Source: Saprospirales bacterium (lineage in GTDB: Bacteria > Bacteroidota > Bacteroidia > Chitinophagales > Saprospiraceae). From it: a DNA stretch of 7,234 nt. The stretch covers positions 1-7,234 of the forward strand of contig DLXL01000156.1 in the NCBI GenBank assembly GCA_003448025.1, in the 5' to 3' direction. Position numbers and translations under genes: made by a program. Every line of letters starts with the position of its first letter. The first letter of the stretch is position 1. This document shows positions 1-7,213 of the stretch, in pieces. The notes under the pieces are model-generated. The model worked only from the letters and a program-made list of their open reading frames with translations, searched no databases and was not told the origin of the DNA.

Positions 1-40
1 GACCTTAAATGACCTTAAATGACCCTAAATGACTTTTAAT
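1..40. repeat. 10-bp tandem repeat, GACCTTAAAT
   Basis: Two perfect copies (1-10, 11-20), one with a single change (21-30) and one with two changes (31-40); 41-50 keeps only traces. The array starts at the window edge, so its full length is unknown. Stops occur in frame on both strands, so it does not look coding. It lies downstream of the giant minus gene. Confidence 0.85.
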
Positions 41-68
41 AACTAATGATTACCCTCTTGCAATGGGC

Positions 69-97
69 GCGAAATTAGAACAGCTATTGGATTTCGC
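69..97. other. AT-rich hairpin downstream of the giant gene
   Basis: GCGAAAT (69-75) and ATTTCGC (91-97) are perfect inverted repeats of 7 bp, with a small inner TAG/CTA stem. T-rich sequence follows on the plus strand (105-124), about 8-20 nt away, so it is an imperfect terminator for plus-strand transcription entering from the left. On the minus strand no T-run follows, so ending of the giant gene here is only possible. Confidence 0.3.
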
Positions 98-127
98 AGC
101 CATTATTTTAACATTTTTTGTTTTAAA

Positions 128-3100
128 TTATCTGTTCAACATCAGCACACTCTGTTGAATACCCCAATCGGTCACCAGGCGGCACAAATAAGCTCCGTTG
201 GGCAATTCAGGCAACAGAATGTCCTGCACCTGTTTTCCGGCATTCAGTTTGCTTTGCAGTAGCGAAGCTACCCTTCTTCCATCAGCCGTAAACAGTTCCA
301 GTTGCACCTCAGAGGCCGCCTGGAAATTTGTTTCCAGGAAAATCCTCTGTTGCGCCGGGTTGGGATAAATGATAGCCTGAATGGTGGCACCTGGCATAAA
401 TACCGCACTAACGCAGGCTTCGGCAAAAACAGGCACTGAAGTACCTGTACATCCGTCCGGACCAACCATGGAAACCGCGTACAACCCGGCATTTTCAGCC
501 GTCAGTTCAGACAAAGTAGCGCCTTCAATGGGCAACCCGTTGAAATACCATTGGTAATCTGAACCGCCCGGAGCCGTAAGGTTGCACAGTCCTTGCAGTT
601 GAACCACCGGCACAAACGCAGGTAAAATGCTGATTTCCAAAGCATTGGATACCAAGCCTGGGCCGCAAAGACTATTAGGATCCAGCAATTGGGCCGTATA
701 TATGCCCGCTTCCGCTGCCGGACGGGTAATCCCCAGAGCGCCGTCTGCCCATTGCACCACACATTCCGGACAAACCACATTGGATACCTGAAGCATGACG
801 GTATCGCCCGGACACAATGCCGTATTACCCAGTGCCACAATCTCGGGCGCGGGCAGGAGCGGATGCTCGGATACCCAAACCGGCGACGAAGCTGGGCCCG
901 TGCCACACACATTGCTCAGACTGGCTGTGAACATACCAGATTCGCTGATCACCAGCGCGCCATCTGTAGAACCGTTGGACCAGGTTAACTGGCAATCCAA
1001 ACAGCCAAAGGTGGCACTGAGTACCACCGAATCGCCCTCGCAGAAAATGGTAAGTCCGTTGGCCTGAATTTCCGGCGCCTCCGGCAGCGATTTTTCCGTG
1101 AGGATTACCGGGGCTGATGCCTGACTTTCGCCACACTGGTTCTGTTGTGTAACGGTATAAACTCCGGCATTGCCCAGGGTTTGTAGTATCCCTGTAGCGC
1201 CTGTAGACCATTGCTGCACACAACCTGCGCAAGGGTTGACAACCGTGAGCACTGCGGAATCGCCAGGGCACAATACTGTGGCGCCATCCAGGGCAAGTTC
1301 GGCTGTGGTTGGATAGTCCAACATTGATACTGTAAATGCTGCGGACGGCTGACTTGTGCCACACACATTGATTTGGGTGGCCACATATTCGCCGGCTTGG
1401 GTAAGTTCCACCACGCTGCTGTCGGCCCCGTGATTCCAGGAAATGGAACAGCCGTTGCATGCATTTTGTATGGAAAGGACAACCGATTGGCCCGGGCAAA
1501 GCACCGCAGCACCGTTTGCCACATACTCGGGGGTTGGGGGTATGGACAGCGTATTTACTTCCCAGGCAGCCGAAGCCGGTCCTGCGCCACATTCATTTTC
1601 AAACACTGCCGTATAAAGGCCTCCTGTGTTTACCGTCAGGCTGTTGGCTACCGTACCTTCTGACCAGCGAACCTGGCAATCTGCACAAATCTGTGCCACA
1701 GAGAGTTCCAGCGTTTGGCCCGGACACAATGGTCCGTTTGCGGAAGCCTGTACTTCCGGAGCTTCTGCCGGGGTGGTATTTTCTGTGAGTACAATGGTTT
1801 CTGAAACCGGACTAACACCACAAACGGGCGCCAGCGGATTACTCATAGTGGCCGTGTACTGGCCGGCTTCCGCCACCCGGATGCTTGGGCCGGTAGCGCC
1901 GTTAGACCACTGCACTACGCAATTCGGACAAGCATTGGTAACTGTCAGCCTGAGGGAATCACCCGGGCAAAAATGTGGATTGCCCTCCAGTTGCAATACC
2001 GGAGTTTCTAAGGGTGTGTAGATCCTGACTTGCACAGGCACTCGCGCGCTCTCGCACAGGGCGGCAGATTCAATGGCCAGGTCGTACAAGTAATAATAGT
2101 AATCAGGGCCGGCGGATGAGCCTGTAATACTGGCAACGCCGGGCAAGGTATACGGGTAAGCCGGACCAGTGTTATTCCGATACAAGTTGGCAGGCGAAGG
2201 GCAGCCAATTTGCCATCCGTTACCCGGTGGAATGTCGAAATCCAGGGTTATCCTGTGAGCACCATCTTCAATGTAGATTGTTTTTTCCTGCACCACAACG
2301 CCTGCAGCATTTCTTAGTTGAAATATCCGAAATGCGGAACCTCCTGCATATACCAGAGCGGATTGCAAACGAATAGGCTGGATTGCATCCAGATAGATAA
2401 ACTGATCCCCGCCATGATCACTTCCTGTACCGAAAGCATTGGTAACCGGGCCAAGTGCCTGCGTTTGTTGGTACGGAAGCCCGGTGCTCACATAATAAAT
2501 GGCATCAGCCTGCAAATTCACCTGGTATTGCTCCCCTATTGATACCGGATTTGTGGATTGTTCATCCGTGTACCAGTGAATCGTTTCACCCTGAAGTCCC
2601 TGCGCTGTCAGCATGAAATCGGCACCGCCACAGCTTTCCAAATCAGTGGTTACAGGCGTAGAAGGCTGTATCACGGTGATCCAGTCTGTTTTTTCAAGGG
2701 TGTTTTCACCTGCACTATTGGCCACCCGTAAACTGACTTTGAAGGTGCCGGGTGAATTATAGGTTACGGATGGGTGTTGTTCCATGGAAACAGTCGGTGT
2801 ACCGCCCTCAAAATGCCATTCCCAAAGGTTAGGAGCATTGGTAGACTCATCTGTATACTGCACCGTAACATTGCCGCAACCTTGCTGCGCGTTTGATCGG
2901 AAAGCAGCCAATGGCGGAGCCGGTTGATAGAGTGGAGATTCCCATAATCCACGCCCATAGGTACAGGCAAAAATGGTATTGGACACGTAGTTTATCTCCA
3001 ACTCATATACACGAACGGTAGGCAGGCCATCGAAAAAACCCACCCATTGGCCGTTAAGATCGTCGTTTGTGTAGGCAACAAAGCCGAATCCGCCCACATA

Positions 3101-5155
3101 CAGGCCGTTTTTCCCGGTATTTTCCCATATGGCGCAATACTTGGTACCGGAAGGTAGCCCGGAGGTAATAGTAGTCCAGGTAAGGCCGGCATCGTTGGAA
3201 TGGTAAACATTGGAACTGGTTACAATGACGAGGCGCTGCGGTTGTTGCGGATGTACCGTGATAAAACTTACGTTACTTGTGCCCCAGGGCTTGGTGGTGG
3301 CTACCCAACTGGTACCGCCGTTTGCGGTGGTGAACAAATTGGAACCACGGGCTGCATAGATCCGCATTCTATCGGAGGGCGCCAGTTTCATGTGATTGAA
3401 GTTGCCATCGGCGAAATCGGAGATTTTCACCCAACTGTTTCCACTGTTGGGGCTTTTCCAAATATCTTCAAAAGCCACATAAATGGTATTGGTTACCTGC
3501 GGATCCTGTTCAAATGGAGTGACCCATGCACCATCGTCTACATCAGGGGGTTTGCTGATAGAACTCCGGGTATTGCCTTGATTGGTGGATTTATACATGG
3601 AGCCATATTGGGAGGTACCATACAGGATATTGGCATTATTCCAGTCTACAAAAGTTTCCATACCATCTGCGCCCAGCCAGTCTACCCAGACCCTACTGTT
3701 GGTGCGCATCACACTGGTACCATTGTCTTGTGATCCACCGGATACCACATTGGGATTGGATTTTGACACACCGATTTTATAAAATTCCCGGATGCCCAGC
3801 CCAACTGAACGATCCTGAAAACTTTCAGCATGGTCAACACTGGAAAAGATACCGCCATCTGTGCCGACCCAAAGGGTATTGCCGTAAAATTTGAGCAAAT
3901 CAACATCTGCATGGTTATATCCAACGCCAAGCGAGGCGGCGGTGCCAGGTACCCAGTAAGAAGTCAGTTCAAAGGAAGTGCCCCCATTTGTTGATTTCCA
4001 AGTATGGATACCGGCAATGTGCACTTCTTCAGCATTTAATGGGTGCGCAGCCACATCCATGTCGCGGGGCGCCTGGCCTTTATCGTCGTCGCCCGTAGCA
4101 CTGTAGCCAAAGTAATTGACCGAATCATCATGCAGTTTGGTAAAAGTATCTCCGCTATCTACAGATTTATAAAAACCATGAAAACGGCCGCCAATTGATT
4201 CTGCCACGTACACAACAGCAGGATTGGCCGGCGAAACCCCAATCATTTTGTGGTTGTTATCAGCCGTTCCGAATCCGGTAATTTGGGTAAAGGAATTGCC
4301 ACCGTTGACAGATTTAAACACGTTGATTCCGGAGAAATAAATGGTGTTTGGATCGCCGGGTTTAAATTCAACGTCCTGGCCCTTCATGGTACTCACACCT
4401 GGAACTGCCGTCCAGTTCTGACCGGCATTGACGGAGCGGAAAAGTCCGTTGGTTTCAGACACGGCGTACACGATGTTGGGATCCACCGGGTGGAACAGAA
4501 TTCGGATCACTTTTCCACTGCCGGAGAGGTTTCCGGTGGTATTCCAGGTTTGGCCGCCATCCATTGAGCGGAACACTTTGCCGGAGGTACCGCCCCAGAG
4601 GTAATGGTCGGAGTTGAAGGGGGAAATTTCTAAGGAATATACATCTACGGTGGAATAATCATCGGTTAGCGGCGTCCAGGTGGCGCAGGCATTGGTGGTT
4701 TTCCAAACACCGCCTGTGGGACTGCCTACAATCAGGTGTTGCGGGTTTTGTTCGTCGAGACCAATGGAGGTAATCCGGCCCAGACCGGGACTCCAGCTGG
4801 ACGTAGCATTCCAGTAGGTGGGGCCGAGGGGTTTCCAGTTGCCGGAGGAAAGTTGGTTAGATTCTGTTAGCTGGCGCTGTTTTTCTGCTTTCCGGTATGC
4901 GCGGGCGCGTTGCGCGAGTTCGTTGTTGGGGATTTTAACGCCGTTGGCGTCTAACTCCATGGAGGCCACATATTCCCAGCGTTTGAATGGATTGTAGCCG
5001 GTACCCCGCTCTTTTCCTGCTGTTTTGAAATAGACTTCTGCTTCTTGCTGAATTTCCTGCAGGGAATAAGTGCCTGCTTCAATCATTTGCAGATACCGTT
5101 GGGCGAAAAGTACCGATGTGCTGAAACACAGTAATAGAAGTAACCAAATACGCAT
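128..5155 (-). CDS. Giant T9SS-secreted protein: Vps10/BNR beta-propeller, PKD, Ig-like and six four-Cys repeats
   Basis: Predicted surface or released protein of 1675 residues, function unproven. The start at 5155 gives a typical lipid-rich signal peptide (MRIWLLLLLCFSTSVLFAQ, cleavage near residue 19). The frame is open up to 5260, but that start adds 35 residues that spoil the signal peptide and lies upstream of the promoter at 5187-5217. Residues about 30-104 carry a leader with GYNPFKRWEY, usual in Bacteroidota propeller proteins. Residues about 105-740 form a Sortilin/Vps10-like propeller with around eleven Asp-boxes (e.g. SMDGGQTW at 197, SPNSGNSW at 568, TANGGTSW at 610) and a GGSQDNGT motif at 473-480. 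Then come PKD (about 747-830, WEWHFEGGTP), an Ig-like domain (about 831-893), an unassigned beta-rich domain (894-1040), six four-Cys repeats (1050-1513), a degenerate seventh (1514-1582), and a T9SS type A sorting domain (about 1596-1675, YPNPAQQRIF and LPNGAYLCRL). GH74-like hydrolase activity is possible because those enzymes also use Asp-box propellers, but I could not identify catalytic residues. Confidence 0.93.
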   Translation of the reverse strand: MRIWLLLLLCFSTSVLFAQRYLQMIEAGTYSLQEIQQEAEVYFKTAGKERGTGYNPFKRWEYVASMELDANGVKIPNNELAQRARAYRKAEKQRQLTESNQLSSGNWKPLGPTYWNATSSWSPGLGRITSIGLDEQNPQHLIVGSPTGGVWKTTNACATWTPLTDDYSTVDVYSLEISPFNSDHYLWGGTSGKVFRSMDGGQTWNTTGNLSGSGKVIRILFHPVDPNIVYAVSETNGLFRSVNAGQNWTAVPGVSTMKGQDVEFKPGDPNTIYFSGINVFKSVNGGNSFTQITGFGTADNNHKMIGVSPANPAVVYVAESIGGRFHGFYKSVDSGDTFTKLHDDSVNYFGYSATGDDDKGQAPRDMDVAAHPLNAEEVHIAGIHTWKSTNGGTSFELTSYWVPGTAASLGVGYNHADVDLLKFYGNTLWVGTDGGIFSSVDHAESFQDRSVGLGIREFYKIGVSKSNPNVVSGGSQDNGTSVMRTNSRVWVDWLGADGMETFVDWNNANILYGTSQYGSMYKSTNQGNTRSSISKPPDVDDGAWVTPFEQDPQVTNTIYVAFEDIWKSPNSGNSWVKISDFADGNFNHMKLAPSDRMRIYAARGSNLFTTANGGTSWVATTKPWGTSNVSFITVHPQQPQRLVIVTSSNVYHSNDAGLTWTTITSGLPSGTKYCAIWENTGKNGLYVGGFGFVAYTNDDLNGQWVGFFDGLPTVRVYELEINYVSNTIFACTYGRGLWESPLYQPAPPLAAFRSNAQQGCGNVTVQYTDESTNAPNLWEWHFEGGTPTVSMEQHPSVTYNSPGTFKVSLRVANSAGENTLEKTDWITVIQPSTPVTTDLESCGGADFMLTAQGLQGETIHWYTDEQSTNPVSIGEQYQVNLQADAIYYVSTGLPYQQTQALGPVTNAFGTGSDHGGDQFIYLDAIQPIRLQSALVYAGGSAFRIFQLRNAAGVVVQEKTIYIEDGAHRITLDFDIPPGNGWQIGCPSPANLYRNNTGPAYPYTLPGVASITGSSAGPDYYYYLYDLAIESAALCESARVPVQVRIYTPLETPVLQLEGNPHFCPGDSLRLTVTNACPNCVVQWSNGATGPSIRVAEAGQYTATMSNPLAPVCGVSPVSETIVLTENTTPAEAPEVQASANGPLCPGQTLELSVAQICADCQVRWSEGTVANSLTVNTGGLYTAVFENECGAGPASAAWEVNTLSIPPTPEYVANGAAVLCPGQSVVLSIQNACNGCSISWNHGADSSVVELTQAGEYVATQINVCGTSQPSAAFTVSMLDYPTTAELALDGATVLCPGDSAVLTVVNPCAGCVQQWSTGATGILQTLGNAGVYTVTQQNQCGESQASAPVILTEKSLPEAPEIQANGLTIFCEGDSVVLSATFGCLDCQLTWSNGSTDGALVISESGMFTASLSNVCGTGPASSPVWVSEHPLLPAPEIVALGNTALCPGDTVMLQVSNVVCPECVVQWADGALGITRPAAEAGIYTAQLLDPNSLCGPGLVSNALEISILPAFVPVVQLQGLCNLTAPGGSDYQWYFNGLPIEGATLSELTAENAGLYAVSMVGPDGCTGTSVPVFAEACVSAVFMPGATIQAIIYPNPAQQRIFLETNFQAASEVQLELFTADGRRVASLLQSKLNAGKQVQDILLPELPNGAYLCRLVTDWGIQQSVLMLNR
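131..370 (-). other. T9SS type A C-terminal sorting domain of the giant protein
   Basis: Residues about 1596-1675 have the standard layout of the family: YPNP at 1597-1600 opening the first strand, then QLELFTADGRRV (1618-1629), a Gly at 1640 in a turn, LPNGAYLCRL (1651-1660), and a short terminal strand ending LMLNR. This domain targets Sec-exported proteins to the type IX translocon, where it is normally cleaved and the protein attached to A-LPS or released. Confidence 0.88.
617..2008 (-). repeat. Six tandem four-cysteine Ig-like repeats inside the giant protein
   Basis: Residues 1050-1513 of the minus-strand protein are six tandem modules. Each has C-P/E-G, then 12 (once 13) residues, a CxxC, a Trp three or four residues later within WSNG/WSTG-like text, an AGxYTA-like strand, and a fourth Cys followed by G. 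First cysteines are at residues 1063, 1144, 1220, 1296, 1372 and 1448, so four consecutive steps are exactly 76 residues. CxxC pairs are at 1076/1079, 1157/1160, 1233/1236, 1309/1312, 1385/1388 and 1462/1465. Fourth cysteines are at 1112, 1189, 1265, 1341, 1417 and 1497. At DNA level the copies have diverged; one 14-bp identity (806-819 and 1718-1731) is offset by 912 bp, which is four repeat lengths. The duplication therefore looks old and maintained by selection on protein. Fold assignment as Ig-like is inference from the strand pattern. Confidence 0.88.
2036..2476 (-). other. Unassigned beta-rich domain between the Ig-like domain and the Cys repeats
   Basis: Residues about 894-1040 of the giant protein match none of the flanking repeat types. 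The segment alternates hydrophobic strands with Gly/Asp turns and contains NGWQIGCPSPANLYRNN (979-995), SITGSSAG (1009-1016) and a Tyr-rich DYYYYLYDLAIE (1018-1029). I recall similar text (LYRNN, PYT-PG, SITGS, a YYY-F/L-YDW-type ending) in other secreted Bacteroidota proteins, usually after Ig-like domains, so it is probably a recurring beta-sandwich module, possibly for binding. I do not know a Pfam name for it. Confidence 0.55.
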
Positions 5156-5186
5156 AGACCTGTAGTTAAAAATGTAGCCTTTTAAA

Positions 5187-5217
5187 CAAAGGTAGGTTTT
5201 TGTTGGGTAAATATCAA
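5187..5217 (-). promoter_or_regulatory. Bacteroidota-type promoter of the giant minus-strand gene
   Basis: Read on the minus strand, TTG at 5217-5215 is followed after 20 bp by TACCTTTG at 5194-5187, a full match to the Bacteroidota -7 element TAnnTTTG with a -33 TTG at accepted spacing. Transcription would begin near 5180, giving a leader of about 25 nt before the ATG at 5155. This supports the 5155 start, since codons up to 5260 would not be transcribed. Only a weak AGG lies just before the ATG, as is normal in this phylum. Confidence 0.65.
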
Positions 5218-5266
5218 GATACTGTAGGCACTTGGCGTAATTTTCCGAGGAATAAACCAACTACTT

Positions 5267-7102
5267 ATGCGATTCTTACCCTTACTCCTTTTAACAGCCT
5301 TCGTCCAAAGCATTCATGCCGGCAACCATCCTGCGCTCATCCATTGGGAGTCAGACTCGTTGCCCGTCATTACCTGCCCTGGAAGCGTTACACTAATTAC
5401 TGACTCATTCACTTGTGAAGTTGCCTTTGACTATGAGGTGACGGCCTCCGGAGAGGAACCGATAAATATCCAGCAACTGCTGGGGCTGCCTTCCGGATCA
5501 AGCTTTCCGATAGGTACTACCCCAAATGGTTTTATGGTCACGGATGTACAGGGCAATACGGCTACCTGCACATTTAATGTAGTGGTACTGGATCCGGTTT
5601 CTCCAACTTGTATACCTCCTGCGCCGGTTTCGGTTGTCTGTGAACAATTTGATCCTACTTTGACCAGTTACGGTATGGCAACAGGCACTGACAATTGTTG
5701 TATGAATACTACGACCGACACAGCGTTGTACGATCAGTTTGATACACTATGCCTCAGGGGAACCATTACCCGTTTATTTCAGGCAAAAGATTGCTCCGGG
5801 AATACCAGCTCTTGTACCCAGCGAATTATAGTGAACTATGAGCAGGATTATTACATCAAGTTCCCTAATGATCAGGTCTTAACCAACTGTAACAGTACGG
5901 GTGTGTATGGAGAGCCTTTGTTTTTTGGAGAGGATTGTGAATTGCTGGGCGTTTCTTTTGAGGATGAGTTCACTGGTTGGGGGCCGGATGCCTGTTACAA
6001 GTTTGAACGTGTTTGGACGGTGATCAATTGGTGCACATATAACCCAAGCAACCCGCTTATCTGGGTACCCAACCCTACACCTAATGCTATTCCAAATAGC
6101 CCGGTCAACCTGCCCGGACCTACAGTCTCTGCCTGTGGGGCGCTGCCACCCTGGCAACCTACTATAGTGAAAATATCGCCTGTAGACAGCGAAGCTACTA
6201 ATTATTGTACCTTCTGGAGCGCCAACGCCAACGGGTATCAGTATAAGCAATTAATCAAAATTCTTGATTTGGCAGATCCTGTTACGTCATCTTGCCCGAC
6301 TTCGGGATTGACGTTCGCAGATTCATCATTTAATCATCCATTTTATTGGAATGGGCTGTTTAATCCTTTACTCCCCTCACAGGATTTAACGGAAACGGAG
6401 GTTGCGCTGAGCTTTACGGGTACGGATGATTGTGCCGGCTCGAATGTGTATTTGTCGTACTTGTTATTCCTGGATCTGGATGCCGATGGTGTCATGGAAT
6501 CTGTTATCAATTCCAATAATCCGCCACCGGCCGATACCATTTATTACAACAATCACTTAAGTCCGAGCTTTATCGGCGGCACGCCCAGACCATTTGATAA
6601 CCGTCCGGTGCCGCAAACGCAAAAGTGGCAATTCAAAATTGCTCAAAGTGTACAAGGACTGGAACGGACAGCCTCCGTGCGCTGGACTTCTATTGAAAAC
6701 CCGGTGGGCATTGTACCGGAATTGCCCGTAGGCACGCATAAAATCAAGTGGCTCCTGGAGGATGGTTGTGGCAATGAGTATGTGTGTGAACATACGTTCA
6801 CCGTTCAACCTAACACCATTTCTGCCCTGGAAACCGTACAAGACAAATCGCTAAGCCTGAGATTGGAGCCAAATCCAGTTACAGATCAGGCCCGTTTATC
6901 GGTGTATTTGCCAGAAAGGGAACAAACCGTCCTTTCTGTGTTCAGTGCAGACGGGCAATTGGTGCAGCGGGAAACAGCAACCCATGATGCCGGAACACAA
7001 CTATTCACCCTTGATGCCAAAGCCTGGGGCACCTCCGGAGTGTACTGGCTTAGGCTTGAGGCTGGCGCCCGGGTGGGCTGGTGCAAGGTGGTGAGGATGT
7101 GA
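5267..7102 (+). CDS. T9SS-secreted HYR-type multidomain surface protein
   Basis: Predicted secreted protein of 611 residues, function unproven, probably adhesive or structural. The start gives a clean signal peptide (MRFLPLLLLTAFVQSIHA, cleavage after residue 18). Residues about 32-110 form an HYR domain: PVITCPGSV (33-41), a Cys pair at 50 and 101, and VQGNTATCTFNVVV (94-107). Residues 111-190 are a related Cys-rich module with TDNCC (141-145) and CSGNTSSCTQRIIV (176-189). Residues about 191-260 read like a recurring Saprospiraceae segment (FFGEDCELLGVSFEDE, ERVWTVINWC). The region 320-513 contains an Asp-rich loop DLDADGVME (403-411) that fits a calcium-binding type loop, and LPVGTHKIKWLLEDGCGNE (486-504). 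Residues about 528-611 are a T9SS type A sorting domain (LEPNPVTDQARLSV). No catalytic motif is visible. The minus gene starts 111 bp away, facing the other direction. A possible -7 element, TAATTTTC at 5238-5245, lacks a -33 partner. Confidence 0.92.
   Translation: MRFLPLLLLTAFVQSIHAGNHPALIHWESDSLPVITCPGSVTLITDSFTCEVAFDYEVTASGEEPINIQQLLGLPSGSSFPIGTTPNGFMVTDVQGNTATCTFNVVVLDPVSPTCIPPAPVSVVCEQFDPTLTSYGMATGTDNCCMNTTTDTALYDQFDTLCLRGTITRLFQAKDCSGNTSSCTQRIIVNYEQDYYIKFPNDQVLTNCNSTGVYGEPLFFGEDCELLGVSFEDEFTGWGPDACYKFERVWTVINWCTYNPSNPLIWVPNPTPNAIPNSPVNLPGPTVSACGALPPWQPTIVKISPVDSEATNYCTFWSANANGYQYKQLIKILDLADPVTSSCPTSGLTFADSSFNHPFYWNGLFNPLLPSQDLTETEVALSFTGTDDCAGSNVYLSYLLFLDLDADGVMESVINSNNPPPADTIYYNNHLSPSFIGGTPRPFDNRPVPQTQKWQFKIAQSVQGLERTASVRWTSIENPVGIVPELPVGTHKIKWLLEDGCGNEYVCEHTFTVQPNTISALETVQDKSLSLRLEPNPVTDQARLSVYLPEREQTVLSVFSADGQLVQRETATHDAGTQLFTLDAKAWGTSGVYWLRLEAGARVGWCKVVRM
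6848..7099 (+). other. T9SS type A C-terminal sorting domain of the HYR protein
   Basis: Residues about 528-611 show EPNPVTDQARLSVYL at the first strand, VLSVFSADGQLVQRE in the middle, the GTSGVYWLRLE strand, and a short terminal strand WCKVVRM. Same family as the end of the minus-strand protein but clearly divergent in sequence, so the two were not made by a recent local duplication. Implies outer-membrane passage through T9SS. Confidence 0.83.
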
Positions 7103-7108
7103 TTGATT

Positions 7109-7140
7109 ACCGCAGAGGCGGAGAGGCGCTGAGTTTTTTT
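7109..7140. repeat. ACCGCAGAGG-type intergenic repeat with T7 tract
   Basis: Purine-rich ACCGCAGAGGCGGAGAGG-type text followed by CGCTGAG and seven T (7134-7140), starting 6 bp after the stop of the HYR gene. It resembles the family of short ACCRCARAGGCRCAGAGG repeats scattered between genes in many environmental bacterial genomes. The T tract could end transcription, but I see no convincing GC stem before it. Repeat identity rests on memory and on the second related copy at 7214-7234. Confidence 0.5.
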
Positions 7141-7213
7141 GCCAAGCACGGAAAGTTAAAGTATTGATCCGTGAGTACGATTTCGGAGCGTACGCGCACC
7201 ATTGTATGGTTGA

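Noticed and set aside
1..40. CRISPR array
   Set aside because: The units are 10 bp and directly adjacent, with no spacers.
825..1592. 255-residue open frame on the minus strand in another frame
   Set aside because: It sits wholly inside the four-Cys repeat coding region. Its open length comes from the repeated base composition, and the peptide shows no recognisable domain or signal peptide.
3200..3733. 177-residue open frame on the plus strand
   Set aside because: It is antisense to the beta-propeller; Gly/Thr/Ile-rich text reflects the reverse of Asp-box codons, and no start signal is visible.
5156..5260. N-terminal extension of the giant gene to the ATG at 5260
   Set aside because: It puts 35 non-signal residues before a perfect signal peptide and lies across and upstream of the promoter at 5187-5217.
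128..7102. The two T9SS genes as a recent tandem or inverted duplication
   Set aside because: Apart from the sorting domain family they share no domains, and the sorting domains themselves differ strongly in sequence.
7119..7140. Rho-independent terminator of the HYR gene
   Set aside because: Seven T are present, but only a 3-bp GCG/CGC stem can be drawn before them; the T tract is better explained as part of the intergenic repeat.
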